Source of the DNA: Capnocytophaga bilenii
GTDB lineage: Bacteria > Bacteroidota > Bacteroidia > Flavobacteriales > Flavobacteriaceae
NCBI RefSeq assembly: GCF_017565765.1
Contig: NZ_JAGDYP010000003.1
Location: 1-64,000 of the forward strand
Direction: 5' to 3'
DNA length: 64,000 nt
A model generated the notes under the pieces. It saw only the letters and a program-made list of their open reading frames with translations, searched no databases and was not told the DNA's origin. Positions 14,217 through 23,226 of the stretch are shown here, piece by piece. Numbering within the stretch: the first letter of the stretch is position 1; every line of letters starts with the position of its first letter. A program made the translations under genes and the position numbers.

Positions 14217-17200
14217 ATGAAATTCAACGAGTACAAACAATTAGACCTTACTAAGGTAGCTGAGGAAATATTGGCTTTTTGGAAAGCCTCAAATATCTTT
14301 GAACAGAGTATCTCCGCTCGTGAGGGCGCTGCTCCGTTTGTGTTTTTTGAAGGACCGCCGTCTGCCAACGGAGTGCCTGGTATTCACCACGTGATGGCAC
14401 GCTCTATTAAAGATATTTTCTGCCGCTACAAAACTCAAAAAGGATTTCAAGTAAAACGCAAGGCAGGTTGGGATACCCACGGATTGCCCGTAGAATTGGG
14501 AGTAGAGAAAGAACTCGGCATCACCAAAGAAGATATAGGCAAAAAAATAAGTATAGAAGACTACAACAAAGCCTGCAAGGAAGCCGTGATGCGCTATACC
14601 GACATCTGGAACGACCTTACCGAAAAAATAGGCTACTGGGTGGATATGGACGACCCTTACATCACCTACAAACCCAAATATATGGAAAGCGTATGGTGGC
14701 TTTTGAAACAGCTCTACAACAAGCAGTTGCTGTACAAAGGCTACACCATTCAGCCCTATTCGCCTAAGGCAGGGACAGGCTTGTCATCGCACGAGCTGAA
14801 CCAACCAGGTTGCTACCGCGATGTGAGCGATACTACCATTGTGGCACAATTCAAAGTGAAAGCATTAGCAGCAGCGGCAAGCAAAGTATTCGGCAACGCT
14901 ACCGAACCTATCCATATCCTCGCTTGGACAACTACCCCTTGGACGTTGCCTTCTAATACGGCATTGGCGGTAGGCAAAGAAATTGACTATGTACTCGTAA
15001 AAACATTCAATCAATATACTTTTGAGCCGATTACTATCATCATCGGCAAACCGCTTTTGGCAAAACAATTCGGCAAGAAGTTTGTAGAGGGCGCTGCCGA
15101 AGCCTTTGCAGCTTACACTCCCGAAAGCAAGACGATTCCTTACCAAATATTAGGCGAATGCAAAGGTGCTGACCTTGTAGGTACTACCTACGAGCAACTC
15201 GTTCCTTGGTGCGCTCCTGCCGAAAATGCCGACCAAGCTTTCCGCGTGATTGCAGGCGACTTTGTTACTACCGATGATGGTACAGGTATCGTACATATTG
15301 CCCCTACTTTTGGTGCTGATGACGCCCGTGCTGCCAAAGCCTACGATATCCCTCCAATGTTGGTGAAAGATGCCGATGGCAACCTTATTCCGCTAGTAGA
15401 TTTGCAAGGAAAATTTATCACAGGGCATAATATCCCTGAGCTTTTTGCAGGTAAATACATCAAAAATGAGTATTACGAGGCAGGGCAAGCTCCTGAAAAA
15501 TCGTGGGATGTGAGCTTGGCGATTCTCCTAAAAGAAGAAAACAAGGCTTTCAAAGTAGAAAAATACGTACACAGCTATCCGCACTGCTGGCGTACCGATA
15601 AACCGGTGCTGTACTACCCGCTCGACTCGTGGTTTGTAAAGGTTACCGACTTCAAAGAGCGTATGTTTGCCCTCAACGAAACCATCAATTGGAAACCTAA
15701 GGCTACCGGCGAAGGGCGTTTTGGCAACTGGCTAAAAAATGCCAACGACTGGAACCTTTCGCGTTCGCGCTATTGGGGTATCCCGCTACCTATTTGGCGC
15801 ACTGCCGATAAGCAAGAGGAAATATGCATCGGTTCGGTAGAAGAGCTAAAAGCCGAAATACAAAAAGCTATTGCAGCGGGCGTAATGACTGCCGACCCTT
15901 ATAAGGATTTTGTAGTGGGCGACAACTCCGAAAGCAATTACAACAAGGTAGATTTGCACAAAAATATCGTTGATAACATAGTGCTCGTATCGCCATCGGG
16001 CAAACCAATGCAGCGCGAAACCGACCTGATAGACGTATGGTTCGACTCGGGAGCTATGCCTTATGCACAATGGCACTATCCTTTTGAAAACAAAGAGTAT
16101 ATAGAAAACCATACTGCCTACCCAGCCGACTTTATAGCCGAAGGGGTAGACCAAACACGCGGTTGGTTCTATACGCTACACGCCATTGCTACTTCGGTAT
16201 TCAATAGCGTGGCTTATAAAAACGTAGTATCTAATGGGTTGGTGCTTGACAAGAACGGACAAAAAATGTCCAAACGCTTGGGCAATGCAGTAGACCCATT
16301 CACTACCATTGCCGAGTACGGCGCCGATGCCACTCGCTGGTATATGATTTCCAACGCTAACCCTTGGGATAACCTCAAATTCGACTTGGAAGGGGTAGCC
16401 GAAGTGCGCCGTAAGTTCTTCGGTACGCTCTACAACACTTATTCATTCTTTGCGCTCTATGCCAATACCGATAGCTTTACTTATGCCGAAGCCGATATAC
16501 CACTGGCTGAACGCCCTGAAATAGACCGCTGGATACTTTCGGAACTCAACACACTCATCAAAGAAGTTGATGCCCTCTATGCCGATTATGAGCCTACCCG
16601 TGCTACCCGTGCTATCTCGGATTTTGTACAGGAGAATCTCAGCAACTGGTACGTACGCTTATCGCGCCGCCGTTTCTGGAAAGGCGAATACGAAGCTGAT
16701 AAAATAGCAGCTTACCAAACGCTTTACACCTGCCTGATAACCATTGCTAAACTGATGGCACCTGTAGCACCTTTCTATGCCGACCGCCTCTACAAAGATT
16801 TGGCAAGCGTTACCGGCAAAGAAAACAAAGAGAGTGTACACCTCACCGATTTCCCTGTAGCTAACGAAAGCTACATCGATAAATCATTGGAAAGCAAGAT
16901 GCAGAAAGCACAGACTATCTCGTCTTTAGTACTATCGTTGCGCAAGAAAGAAAGCATCAAGGTGCGTCAGCCGCTGCAAAAAATTATGATACCGATAGCT
17001 AACGACACCGAGCGTGCTGAAATAGAAGCGGTAGCAAGCCTCATCAAGCACGAGGTGAATGTGAAGGAAATAGAGCTTTTGGAAGATGCCTCAGGTATAT
17101 TGGTGAAACAAATCAAGCCAAACTTCAAGACCTTAGGTCCTAAATTTGGCAAGGATATGAAAGCCATTGCCGCTGCAGTACAAGAGTTTGGACAAGCGGA

Positions 17201-17621
17201 AATTGCACAGTTTGAAAAAGCACAAACTTATTCCCTACAACTGCCCGACAAAACAGTTACTTTGAGTTTGGACGATGTTGAAATCAGCACTCAGGATATA
17301 GAAGGTTGGTTGGTAGCCACAGCTGGTAGCCTATTGGTAGCTTTAGATATTCACATCACCCCCGAACTGCGCCAAGAGGGTATTGCTCGCGAGCTAGTGA
17401 ACCGCATTCAGAATATCCGCAAGGACAACGAATACGACATCACCGACCGCATACAGATACGCCTGCAAGCGCAGCCTGCCCTACAAGCAGCCGTTACAGC
17501 CAACGAAGCCTATATCAAGAATGAAACCCTTACTGATAGCATCACTTTTGTAGATAGCCTGCCTGAGGGTGAAGAAATAGTATTCGACGAAGTAACAACA
17601 AGAATAGTGGTTAGTCGTTAG
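14217..17621 (+). CDS. ileS: Isoleucyl-tRNA synthetase
   Basis: 1134 residues, class I aminoacyl-tRNA synthetase charging tRNA-Ile in the cytoplasm. GPPSANGVPGIHHVMARSIK at about 44-63 contains the HIGH-type motif (GIHH); KMSKRLGN (about 683) is the KMSKS loop; the CP1 editing domain lies between, with TPWTLPSNTAL and GDFVTTDDGTGIVHIAPTFG visible; a long anticodon-binding C-terminus follows. The length and the HHVMAR form are those of the eukaryote-like IleRS (type 2), which in other bacteria is linked to mupirocin resistance; that property is inference here. Start chosen as the ATG giving MKFNEYKQLDL behind the -7 box. Confidence 0.97.
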   Translation: MKFNEYKQLDLTKVAEEILAFWKASNIFEQSISAREGAAPFVFFEGPPSANGVPGIHHVMARSIKDIFCRYKTQKGFQVKRKAGWDTHGLPVELGVEKELGITKEDIGKKISIEDYNKACKEAVMRYTDIWNDLTEKIGYWVDMDDPYITYKPKYMESVWWLLKQLYNKQLLYKGYTIQPYSPKAGTGLSSHELNQPGCYRDVSDTTIVAQFKVKALAAAASKVFGNATEPIHILAWTTTPWTLPSNTALAVGKEIDYVLVKTFNQYTFEPITIIIGKPLLAKQFGKKFVEGAAEAFAAYTPESKTIPYQILGECKGADLVGTTYEQLVPWCAPAENADQAFRVIAGDFVTTDDGTGIVHIAPTFGADDARAAKAYDIPPMLVKDADGNLIPLVDLQGKFITGHNIPELFAGKYIKNEYYEAGQAPEKSWDVSLAILLKEENKAFKVEKYVHSYPHCWRTDKPVLYYPLDSWFVKVTDFKERMFALNETINWKPKATGEGRFGNWLKNANDWNLSRSRYWGIPLPIWRTADKQEEICIGSVEELKAEIQKAIAAGVMTADPYKDFVVGDNSESNYNKVDLHKNIVDNIVLVSPSGKPMQRETDLIDVWFDSGAMPYAQWHYPFENKEYIENHTAYPADFIAEGVDQTRGWFYTLHAIATSVFNSVAYKNVVSNGLVLDKNGQKMSKRLGNAVDPFTTIAEYGADATRWYMISNANPWDNLKFDLEGVAEVRRKFFGTLYNTYSFFALYANTDSFTYAEADIPLAERPEIDRWILSELNTLIKEVDALYADYEPTRATRAISDFVQENLSNWYVRLSRRRFWKGEYEADKIAAYQTLYTCLITIAKLMAPVAPFYADRLYKDLASVTGKENKESVHLTDFPVANESYIDKSLESKMQKAQTISSLVLSLRKKESIKVRQPLQKIMIPIANDTERAEIEAVASLIKHEVNVKEIELLEDASGILVKQIKPNFKTLGPKFGKDMKAIAAAVQEFGQAEIAQFEKAQTYSLQLPDKTVTLSLDDVEISTQDIEGWLVATAGSLLVALDIHITPELRQEGIARELVNRIQNIRKDNEYDITDRIQIRLQAQPALQAAVTANEAYIKNETLTDSITFVDSLPEGEEIVFDEVTTRIVVSR

Positions 17622-17726
17622 TCATCGGTCGTTAATCAAAAAGAATTACTCCCAGAGTTTTTATATAAATTTTGGCAGTTGGTAAGATTTATTTAAAAAT
17701 ATTTTTCAAAAAAACGTGTTAGGCAC

Positions 17727-17734
17727 TATTTTTG
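17727..17734 (+). promoter_or_regulatory. -7 box TATTTTTG of the msr gene
   Basis: TATTTTTG 57 bp before the ATG at 17791. Confidence 0.5.
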
Positions 17735-17790
17735 AGGTGTAAAGAGTGAGGTGCCCCCTCCTCACTAAACATTAACATTATACATATACA

Positions 17791-18927
17791 ATGAAAATTT
17801 TTTTAGTAACTATCACGTTTGCAGCATTATTGTTGGGCTGCGCTTGCCAACATACAACTAATAAAAACAAAACGGAGGCGGTTCCTTCAAATGAAATTAT
17901 GGAAAATAATAACCAACAAATGATTACGGAGGTAAATGCAGAAAAAGAGGCTGAAAAAACCAATTCGGGGACTGCTAATTTGTATTTTGCAGGAGGGTGC
18001 TTCTGGGGTACAGAGCACTTTTTCAAACAGATACGCGGTGTGATAAGCACTGAGGTGGGCTATGCCAATGGCACATTACAACACGCTCCTTCGTATGAAG
18101 AGGTGTGCAGTGGAAATACAGGATTTGCAGAAACTGTAAAAATAGTTTATAACCCGCAGGTAGTGGATTTGAAATTGTTATTAGAGCTCTATTTCAAAAC
18201 TATAGATCCTACTTCGCTAAACAAACAAGGCAATGATGTGGGCGACCAATACCGCACTGGTATTTACTATACAGATGCAGGAGTGAAAACGACCATAGAT
18301 GAAGCCATAGCTGCATTGGCTAAAAACTATAAAAAACCTATAGTAGTAGAGGTAAGTCCGTTAAAGAATTTTTATCAGGCAGAGGAATATCATCAGGATT
18401 ATTTGGATAAGAATCCTCGTGGGTATTGTCATATCCCTACAAAGTTGTTTGAGGTAGCGCGAAAGGCAAACCCTGAGCCTATAAAATTCAAGAAACCTAC
18501 GGAAGCAGAGTTGCGCTCACGACTAACCAAGGAGCAATATGCTGTTACCCAACAGAATGCTACCGAAACGCCTTTTGCCAACGAGTATTGGGATGAGCAA
18601 CGTGAGGGTATTTATGTGGATATTACTACAGGGGAGCCATTGTTCAGTTCGCTAGACAAGTTTCAGTCGGGGTGTGGATGGCCTTCTTTTGCAAAACCTA
18701 TAGACAAAAAGCTTATAGAGGAAAAAGAAGATAAATCATACCATATGACACGTACTGAAGTGCGTAGCAAGCTGGGTGATGCTCACTTAGGGCACGTGTT
18801 TGACGATGGTCCTAAACAGCTGGGAGGCTTGCGTTATTGCATCAATAGTGCTTCATTGCGTTTTATTCCTAAAGAGGATATGCAGAAAGAAGGCTATGGT
18901 GAATATCTTGTTTTATTTAAAAAATAG
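17791..18927 (+). CDS. msrAB: MsrA-MsrB fusion, peptide methionine sulfoxide reductase lipoprotein
   Basis: 378 residues. A lipoprotein signal ends LLLGCAC (Cys about 18), then a linker. MsrA domain (about 68-215): [13 protein letters not shown] with the catalytic Cys, GYANG, YKRP-like YKKPIVVEV, and [12 protein letters not shown]. MsrB domain (about 230-370): [42 protein letters not shown] and catalytic Cys in [10 protein letters not shown]. Together the two domains reduce the S and R epimers of methionine sulfoxide, here on cell-surface or periplasmic proteins. The CxxC zinc pairs of many MsrB proteins are not evident. Single-gene unit. Confidence 0.95.
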   Translation: MKIFLVTITFAALLLGCACQHTTNKNKTEAVPSNEIMENNNQQMITEVNAEKEAEKTNSGTANLYFAGGCFWGTEHFFKQIRGVISTEVGYANGTLQHAPSYEEVCSGNTGFAETVKIVYNPQVVDLKLLLELYFKTIDPTSLNKQGNDVGDQYRTGIYYTDAGVKTTIDEAIAALAKNYKKPIVVEVSPLKNFYQAEEYHQDYLDKNPRGYCHIPTKLFEVARKANPEPIKFKKPTEAELRSRLTKEQYAVTQQNATETPFANEYWDEQREGIYVDITTGEPLFSSLDKFQSGCGWPSFAKPIDKKLIEEKEDKSYHMTRTEVRSKLGDAHLGHVFDDGPKQLGGLRYCINSASLRFIPKEDMQKEGYGEYLVLFKK

Positions 18928-19337
18928 AACTTTTTCACATCTATAGAAAAGCGACAATGTTGGCTTTCCAAAAAGTTAAAATGCACTTAGTATCTACACT
19001 TAAAACCTCTTGATTTTATCTATAAAGAAAAAACAATGATTTTAATGGATTACTGATGATTTTTCAACATTAAACCTATTTATATAAATTATTCTTTTTA
19101 TAATAGGAGAAATATTGACAATACAACATCTATAAAATAGAGGACTAAAAGTGTTAATGAAAATATAAATATGTTAAATGTGCGCATTTATTCGCTAAAA
19201 AAGTAGAGCAACACAAAAAAAAGAAGTATATTTGCTGAAAATTTTGCTGATTGTGTTTATATACTATATAGGAGTATAGGGAGGGCAATTGGCAGTGATT
19301 AGCAAGCAAATAGTTAAAGTTAATTTTTTATCAAACA
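18928..19337. other. 410-bp AT-rich intergenic region
   Basis: No frame or repeat of note. A -7 box TATATTTG is at 19227-19234, leaving a leader of about 100 bases before the PorP/SprF gene. Confidence 0.6.
19227..19234 (+). promoter_or_regulatory. -7 box TATATTTG, long leader
   Basis: TATATTTG 104 bp before the ATG at 19338; the leader between them shows no obvious structured element. Confidence 0.5.
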
Positions 19338-20291
19338 ATGAAAAGAATAGTATTGTTACTTTTGGCAGTGTGTGCTTTTGAAGCGAAAACATTTGCACAA
19401 GAACTCAACTTACCACAGCAAAATCAATATTTGGCTGACAGTGAATTTTTGATAGCTCCTACTTATGCGGGTATCGGGGACTTTGTGCGTATTCGTCTTT
19501 CAGGGATTACGCAATGGGTAGGTATAAAAGGTGCGCCTGATTATCAGTCTATTGGTGGAGATATGCGATTGGGTGAACGAAGTGGAGCAGGTATGACACT
19601 TTACAATGACCGCAACGGGCATACTTACCAAAAAGGGGGTAAAGTGAGTTTTGCTCACCACCTTACACTTGACCGTTATGATAATCACTTTGTTTCGTTT
19701 GGTATTTCGTATGCACTTAATACTTTTCAGATAAACATTGATAAATTTAATCCATCAATACGAGATCAGGCGGTTACCAATGACAGGTTTACAGTGAATC
19801 ACAACTTCGATCTTGCAATGCTTTATCGTTACAAAAGTGTGTTTGTAAACATTTCGGCTTTGAACATCTTAAACAAAGATATTGAGCGTTTTTACAGAGA
19901 AGAGCCTAAAGCGTTGCGTAACTATATGGTATTTATGGGCTACCGTTACAAACAAGACAAACGCAGCAAATTTGAAATTGAGCCTTCTATTTTGTATCAA
20001 CTTTACGAAAGTGATAGTCGTTCTACTACCGACTTTAACTTGAAATTCCGTTGGATGGATATAGAGGATTATTATTGGGTGGGTGTGAACTACCGTTCTC
20101 TAAACGATCAAATTTTCAAACCTTTAAATATTGGGCCTATGGCGGGGCTTAAAAAGGGATTGTTTTATTTTGCTTACTCATATCAGTTGACACTTAATGA
20201 ACTTGTAGGATACAACTCTGGTACACACGTAATTACCTTGGGGCTTGACCTTTTCCAAGGGGTTAGTAACTGTAAATGTGCGCAACGATAA
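19338..20291 (+). CDS. PorP/SprF family type IX secretion system membrane protein
   Basis: 317 residues with a signal peptide (MKRIVLLLLAVCAFEAKTFA) and an outer-membrane beta-barrel pattern. Typical motifs: QQNQYLADSEFLIAPTYAGI near residues 27-46 (family 'NP A YAG' start), RLSGITQWVGIKGAP (about 53-67), and a final strand VITLGLDLF. PorP/SprF proteins help secrete or anchor T9SS substrates, often beside an adhesin; here no adhesin gene is adjacent, so its partner must be elsewhere. The start of folB follows only 8 bp after its stop, suggesting co-transcription. Confidence 0.9.
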   Translation: MKRIVLLLLAVCAFEAKTFAQELNLPQQNQYLADSEFLIAPTYAGIGDFVRIRLSGITQWVGIKGAPDYQSIGGDMRLGERSGAGMTLYNDRNGHTYQKGGKVSFAHHLTLDRYDNHFVSFGISYALNTFQINIDKFNPSIRDQAVTNDRFTVNHNFDLAMLYRYKSVFVNISALNILNKDIERFYREEPKALRNYMVFMGYRYKQDKRSKFEIEPSILYQLYESDSRSTTDFNLKFRWMDIEDYYWVGVNYRSLNDQIFKPLNIGPMAGLKKGLFYFAYSYQLTLNELVGYNSGTHVITLGLDLFQGVSNCKCAQR

Positions 20292-20298
20292 GCTGACA

Positions 20299-20658
20299 AT
20301 GGAACAGATTATACTTAAGAACATTAGAGTGCGTTCTAACCACGGTTGCCTTGTGGAAGAGGAACAAATAGGCAGTGATTATAGGGTAGACCTAAAAGTT
20401 ACTGCGGACTTGGGCAAGGCGCGTAGCACAGATGCACTTGAGGATACGGTGGATTATGTGAGCTTGAATAGGATTGTAGTTGAAGAAATGGCAGTGCGAG
20501 CGCAATTGCTGGAGGTGGTAGCCGATAGAATTGTGAAGCGGGTGTTTGCAGAGCATCATCAGGTAAAGGGGCTGACATTGAAGGTTGCTAAGATAAATCC
20601 GCCTATAGGAGGAGATGTAGCAGAGGTAGTATTGAAAATAAAAGAAAAAAGAGCATAA
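20299..20658 (+). CDS. folB: Dihydroneopterin aldolase
   Basis: 119 residues. MEQIILKNIRVRSNHGCLVEE opens the family fold; the usual GxHG is NHG here, with E at the pterin-binding strand (about 21-24), VDYVSLNRIV (about 54-63) and LLEVVADRIVKRVF (about 73-86) matching the conserved middle, and KINPPIGGDVAEVVLKI the C-terminus. It converts 7,8-dihydroneopterin to 6-hydroxymethyl-dihydropterin in folate synthesis. The ATG at 20299 is chosen; an upstream frame extension would run inside the previous gene. Confidence 0.93.
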   Translation: MEQIILKNIRVRSNHGCLVEEEQIGSDYRVDLKVTADLGKARSTDALEDTVDYVSLNRIVVEEMAVRAQLLEVVADRIVKRVFAEHHQVKGLTLKVAKINPPIGGDVAEVVLKIKEKRA

Positions 20659-20714
20659 CAACCATACTCTTTTAAAAGTAAAACGATTATTAACCCATAA
20701 AAAAGAGCATTATA

Positions 20715-21095
20715 ATGACAAATGTATTAGACAAATTTATTCACGATGTAAAGGCGAATGTACCTGGATACATTGCGGTATCAGTTACTGAAATTCGTTC
20801 GGGAGTTTCGTATGCAGCAGACTCTGCAGATCCTAACTTTGATCCGAACCTTGCATCGGCTTACAACCTTGAGGTAATTAAAGCTGCACAAATGGCAATT
20901 CAAGCCTTGGGGTTGGGCGGAAAAGAAAGAATACAAGACATTGTAATTACCCTAACCGACCAAATTCACGCGATAGATGTGGCTGGGAATGGTAGTTACT
21001 TTATCTACTTGGTAATGGACGCTACGAAGACCAACGTAGGCTTAGCGAGAGCTTTTGTATCTAAATACAAAAGAGATTTAGAATCTGTTTTCTAA
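20715..21095 (+). CDS. Roadblock/LC7-like protein, paralogue A
   Basis: 126 residues, no signal. The pattern fits a roadblock/LC7 fold: initial helix (DKFIHDVKANVPG), strand (YIAVSVTEIRSGVSYA), helix (NLEVIKAAQMAIQALG), strands (IQDIVITLTDQIHAIDV, GSYFIYLVMDATKTNVG) and final helix (ARAFVSKYKRDL). Roadblock proteins partner with small Ras-like GTPases; none is next to it here. A near-identical-length paralogue (21284) lies beyond tRNA-Cys; by hand alignment about 89 of 126 positions are identical. The fold is inference, the duplication is directly visible. Confidence 0.8.
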   Translation: MTNVLDKFIHDVKANVPGYIAVSVTEIRSGVSYAADSADPNFDPNLASAYNLEVIKAAQMAIQALGLGGKERIQDIVITLTDQIHAIDVAGNGSYFIYLVMDATKTNVGLARAFVSKYKRDLESVF

Positions 21096-21111
21096 AAAAA
21101 AGTGGGAAAAA

Positions 21112-21143
21112 TTTGGTTAGTTTGAAAAAAAGCTATATCTTTG
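21112..21143 (+). promoter_or_regulatory. Promoter of tRNA-Cys (-33 TTTG, -7 TATCTTTG)
   Basis: TTTG at 21112-21115 and TATCTTTG at 21136-21143 with 20 bp between, close to the Bacteroidetes consensus spacing; 19 bp separate the -7 box from the tRNA. Confidence 0.7.
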
Positions 21144-21162
21144 CACCCGAAATAAAAAATAA

Positions 21163-21233
21163 GGCATCGTGGCCGAGGGGCTAGGCGGAGGTCTGCAAAA
21201 CCTTATACAGCGGTTCAAATCCGCTCGATGCCT
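21163..21233 (+). tRNA. tRNA-Cys(GCA)
   Basis: Cloverleaf: acceptor GGCATCG/CGATGCC with discriminator U, D-arm GGCCGAGGGGCUAGGC-type, anticodon stem GAGGT/ACCTT (one G-T pair) around loop CTGCAAA giving anticodon GCA, and T-arm GCGGTTCAAATCCGC. No CCA is encoded. It lies between the two roadblock-like paralogues. Confidence 0.95.
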
Positions 21234-21283
21234 CTCTTTTTTTTAAAGGGAGCACTTCATATAATTTTTAAAAACATAAAATA

Positions 21284-21664
21284 ATGACAAATATTTTAGA
21301 CAAATTTATTCAGGATATGCGTACTAACGTTCCTGGATTCGTAGCTGTTTCAGTTACTGAAGTACGTTCAGGCGTTTCATATGGTTCTGATTCCGTAGAT
21401 AACAGTTTTGACCCTAACCTTGCTTCAGCTTACAACCTCGAAGTAGTGAAAGCAAAACAAAATGCGCTTCAAGTTTTAGGTCTTGCATCTAAAGAAAGAA
21501 TTGTGGATATTATCATTACACTTACAGATCAAATCCACGTTATTGATATTTCATCAAATGGTAGCTACTTCATCTACTTGGTAGTAGATTCTACAAAGGC
21601 AAACCTTGGTATGACAAGAGCTTTGCTTTCAAAATACAAGAAAGACTTAGCTTCAATCTTCTAA
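21284..21664 (+). CDS. Roadblock/LC7-like protein, paralogue B
   Basis: 126 residues, same length and domain pattern as the gene at 20715: DKFIQDMRTNVPG, VAVSVTEVRSGVSYG, NLEVVKAKQNALQVLG, IIITLTDQIHVID, SYFIYLVVDSTKANLG, LLSKYKKDLASIF. Substitutions are mostly conservative, so both copies are probably functional. It is followed by a terminator whose hairpin loop carries the recX -7 box. Function unknown; a polarity or GTPase-regulating role would fit a roadblock fold (inference). Confidence 0.8.
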   Translation: MTNILDKFIQDMRTNVPGFVAVSVTEVRSGVSYGSDSVDNSFDPNLASAYNLEVVKAKQNALQVLGLASKERIVDIIITLTDQIHVIDISSNGSYFIYLVVDSTKANLGMTRALLSKYKKDLASIF

Positions 21665-21705
21665 GAGGGTTTGGTGAAAGTATTCATATAAAAATTGTTT
21701 ATCAG

Positions 21706-21737
21706 AAAGAAGCTATCTTTGTAGGTAGCTTCTTTTT
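21706..21737 (+). terminator. Terminator after roadblock paralogue B
   Basis: AAAGAAGCTA (21706-21715) pairs with TAGCTTCTTT (21726-21735), loop TCTTTGTAGG, T-run included in the right arm. Confidence 0.8.
21714..21721 (+). promoter_or_regulatory. -7 box TATCTTTG of recX, inside the terminator
   Basis: TATCTTTG spans the end of the left arm and the loop of the terminator hairpin, 31 bp before the recX ATG; TTG at 21695-21697 may be the -33 element. Confidence 0.55.
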
Positions 21738-21752
21738 GTACTTAAATATTTT

Positions 21753-22229
21753 ATGGATAAAGAACATAAGGTATATAGTGTTGAAGAAGCAAAACGGCGC
21801 TTAGAGCGTTATTGTGCTTATCAGGAGCGGTCGCATAGGCAAGTGAAGGAAAAGTTGCGAGAGATGGGAATGATTCCGCTGGCTATTGATGAAATTATTG
21901 TGCATCTTATCACGCATAATTTCCTGAATGAAGAACGATTTGCACGAAGTTATGCTCGCGGAAAGTTTAGGATAAAAAAATGGGGGCGCTATAAAATTAC
22001 ACAAGGACTAAAACAACACGGACTGAGTGATTATATTATTGAAGCTGGGCTTGAGGAGATTGATGAGGAGGAATATATGGAGGTGTTTGAGGCTGTAGCT
22101 GAAAAAAAATATAATGCCATAAATGAGCGCAATGTATATAAAGCGAAGGCTAAACTGGCTAACTATTTATTGTATAGAGGTTGGGAGCCTGAACTCGTAT
22201 ATGAAAAAGTAGAAGAATACTACGATTAA
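21753..22229 (+). CDS. recX: RecX family regulator of RecA
   Basis: 158 residues, helical and basic/acidic. Three RecX repeats are visible: AKRRLERYCAYQERSHRQVKEKL-type start (about 9-31), ITHNFLNEERFARSYARGK (about 53-71) and KIKWGRYKITQGLKQ-like segment RIKKWGRYKITQGL (about 73-86), then a third repeat ending YRGWEPELVYEKVEEY. RecX binds the RecA filament and inhibits its recombinase activity. recA is not nearby. It is followed after 6 bp by the SBF-type transporter. Confidence 0.92.
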   Translation: MDKEHKVYSVEEAKRRLERYCAYQERSHRQVKEKLREMGMIPLAIDEIIVHLITHNFLNEERFARSYARGKFRIKKWGRYKITQGLKQHGLSDYIIEAGLEEIDEEEYMEVFEAVAEKKYNAINERNVYKAKAKLANYLLYRGWEPELVYEKVEEYYD

Positions 22230-22235
22230 AATACT

Positions 22236-23192
22236 ATGAAAAATGCTTTTTTGTGGCTTTTGCTACTGATGGTTTTTTTTGGTTGGCTTATCCCTTATCG
22301 TGAGGATTACAATGCTTATTTTGATTTGGGGGCTTTTATAGACTGGGGGATAGTGATTATCTTCTTGCTGTATGGGCTTAAACTGAACCTTACTGAGGTA
22401 CTAAAGGATATTAGAAATTGGCGCTTACACGTATTGGTACAGGTGGCTACTTTTGTGATATTTCCTTTGTTGGTATTACCATTTTACAAGTTGGCTGAAG
22501 GTAGTGATTTATATGTGTTATGGCTTTCTATTTACTTTTTGGCTTGCTTGCCTTCTACGGTGTCGTCTTCGGTGGTGATGGTTTCGATAGCGCGTGGTAA
22601 TGTGCCTTCGGCAATTTTTAATGCTTCGGTTTCGGGGCTTATAGGTATCTTGGCTACGCCTTTGCTGATGCGTCCTTTTATGGAGGGGGGTAGTAGTAAT
22701 GAGGTTGACCAGATGGCAATTGTACAGCAGTTGCTACTAAAGGTACTTTTGCCTATTGTGCTTGGGCTGCTGTTAAACCCTCTTTGCAAAAAACTTATTG
22801 CTAAATATGGAAAGCTCATTGGCAAATTTGACAGGCTTATTATTTTGCTGATTGTGTATGAGAGTTTTTCGTTAGCCTTTGTGAATAAGGTTTTTAGTAG
22901 TGTGCCTTTGGTAATGTTTGTTGTGATAGCTATAGCTGTGGTAGGACTTTTCTTTATTGTGTATTACCTGCTACAGTGGGTTTGCGCAAAACTGAGCTTT
23001 AATCGTGAGGACACAATCACTACTACTTTTTGCGGTTCTAAGAAATCACTGGTACACGGTAGCTTGTTTATGATGGTACTGGGTGTGCCTGATGACAATA
23101 AGGTATTGTTTTTGCTGCCTATAATGCTTTATCATAGCTTTCAGCTGTTTTATGTTAGCTTTTTAGCAAATAAGCTGGGAACAAAAGCATAA
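22236..23192 (+). CDS. SBF-like (YfeH/BASS7-type) sodium-dependent transporter
   Basis: 318 residues with about ten membrane segments. FIDWGIVIIFLLYGLKLNL (about 34-52) is the first BASS helix motif, LACLPSTVSSSVVMVSIARG (about 103-122) the first crossover, and TFCGSKKSLVHGSLF (about 265-279) the second crossover, all typical of the YfeH/SLC10A7 subgroup. Substrate unknown. It follows recX by 6 bp and precedes radC by 34 bp, so it may be read with both. Confidence 0.87.
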   Translation: MKNAFLWLLLLMVFFGWLIPYREDYNAYFDLGAFIDWGIVIIFLLYGLKLNLTEVLKDIRNWRLHVLVQVATFVIFPLLVLPFYKLAEGSDLYVLWLSIYFLACLPSTVSSSVVMVSIARGNVPSAIFNASVSGLIGILATPLLMRPFMEGGSSNEVDQMAIVQQLLLKVLLPIVLGLLLNPLCKKLIAKYGKLIGKFDRLIILLIVYESFSLAFVNKVFSSVPLVMFVVIAIAVVGLFFIVYYLLQWVCAKLSFNREDTITTTFCGSKKSLVHGSLFMMVLGVPDDNKVLFLLPIMLYHSFQLFYVSFLANKLGTKA

Positions 23193-23226
23193 CTGATAAC
23201 TATTTAACCACTAAAAACTGAAAATT

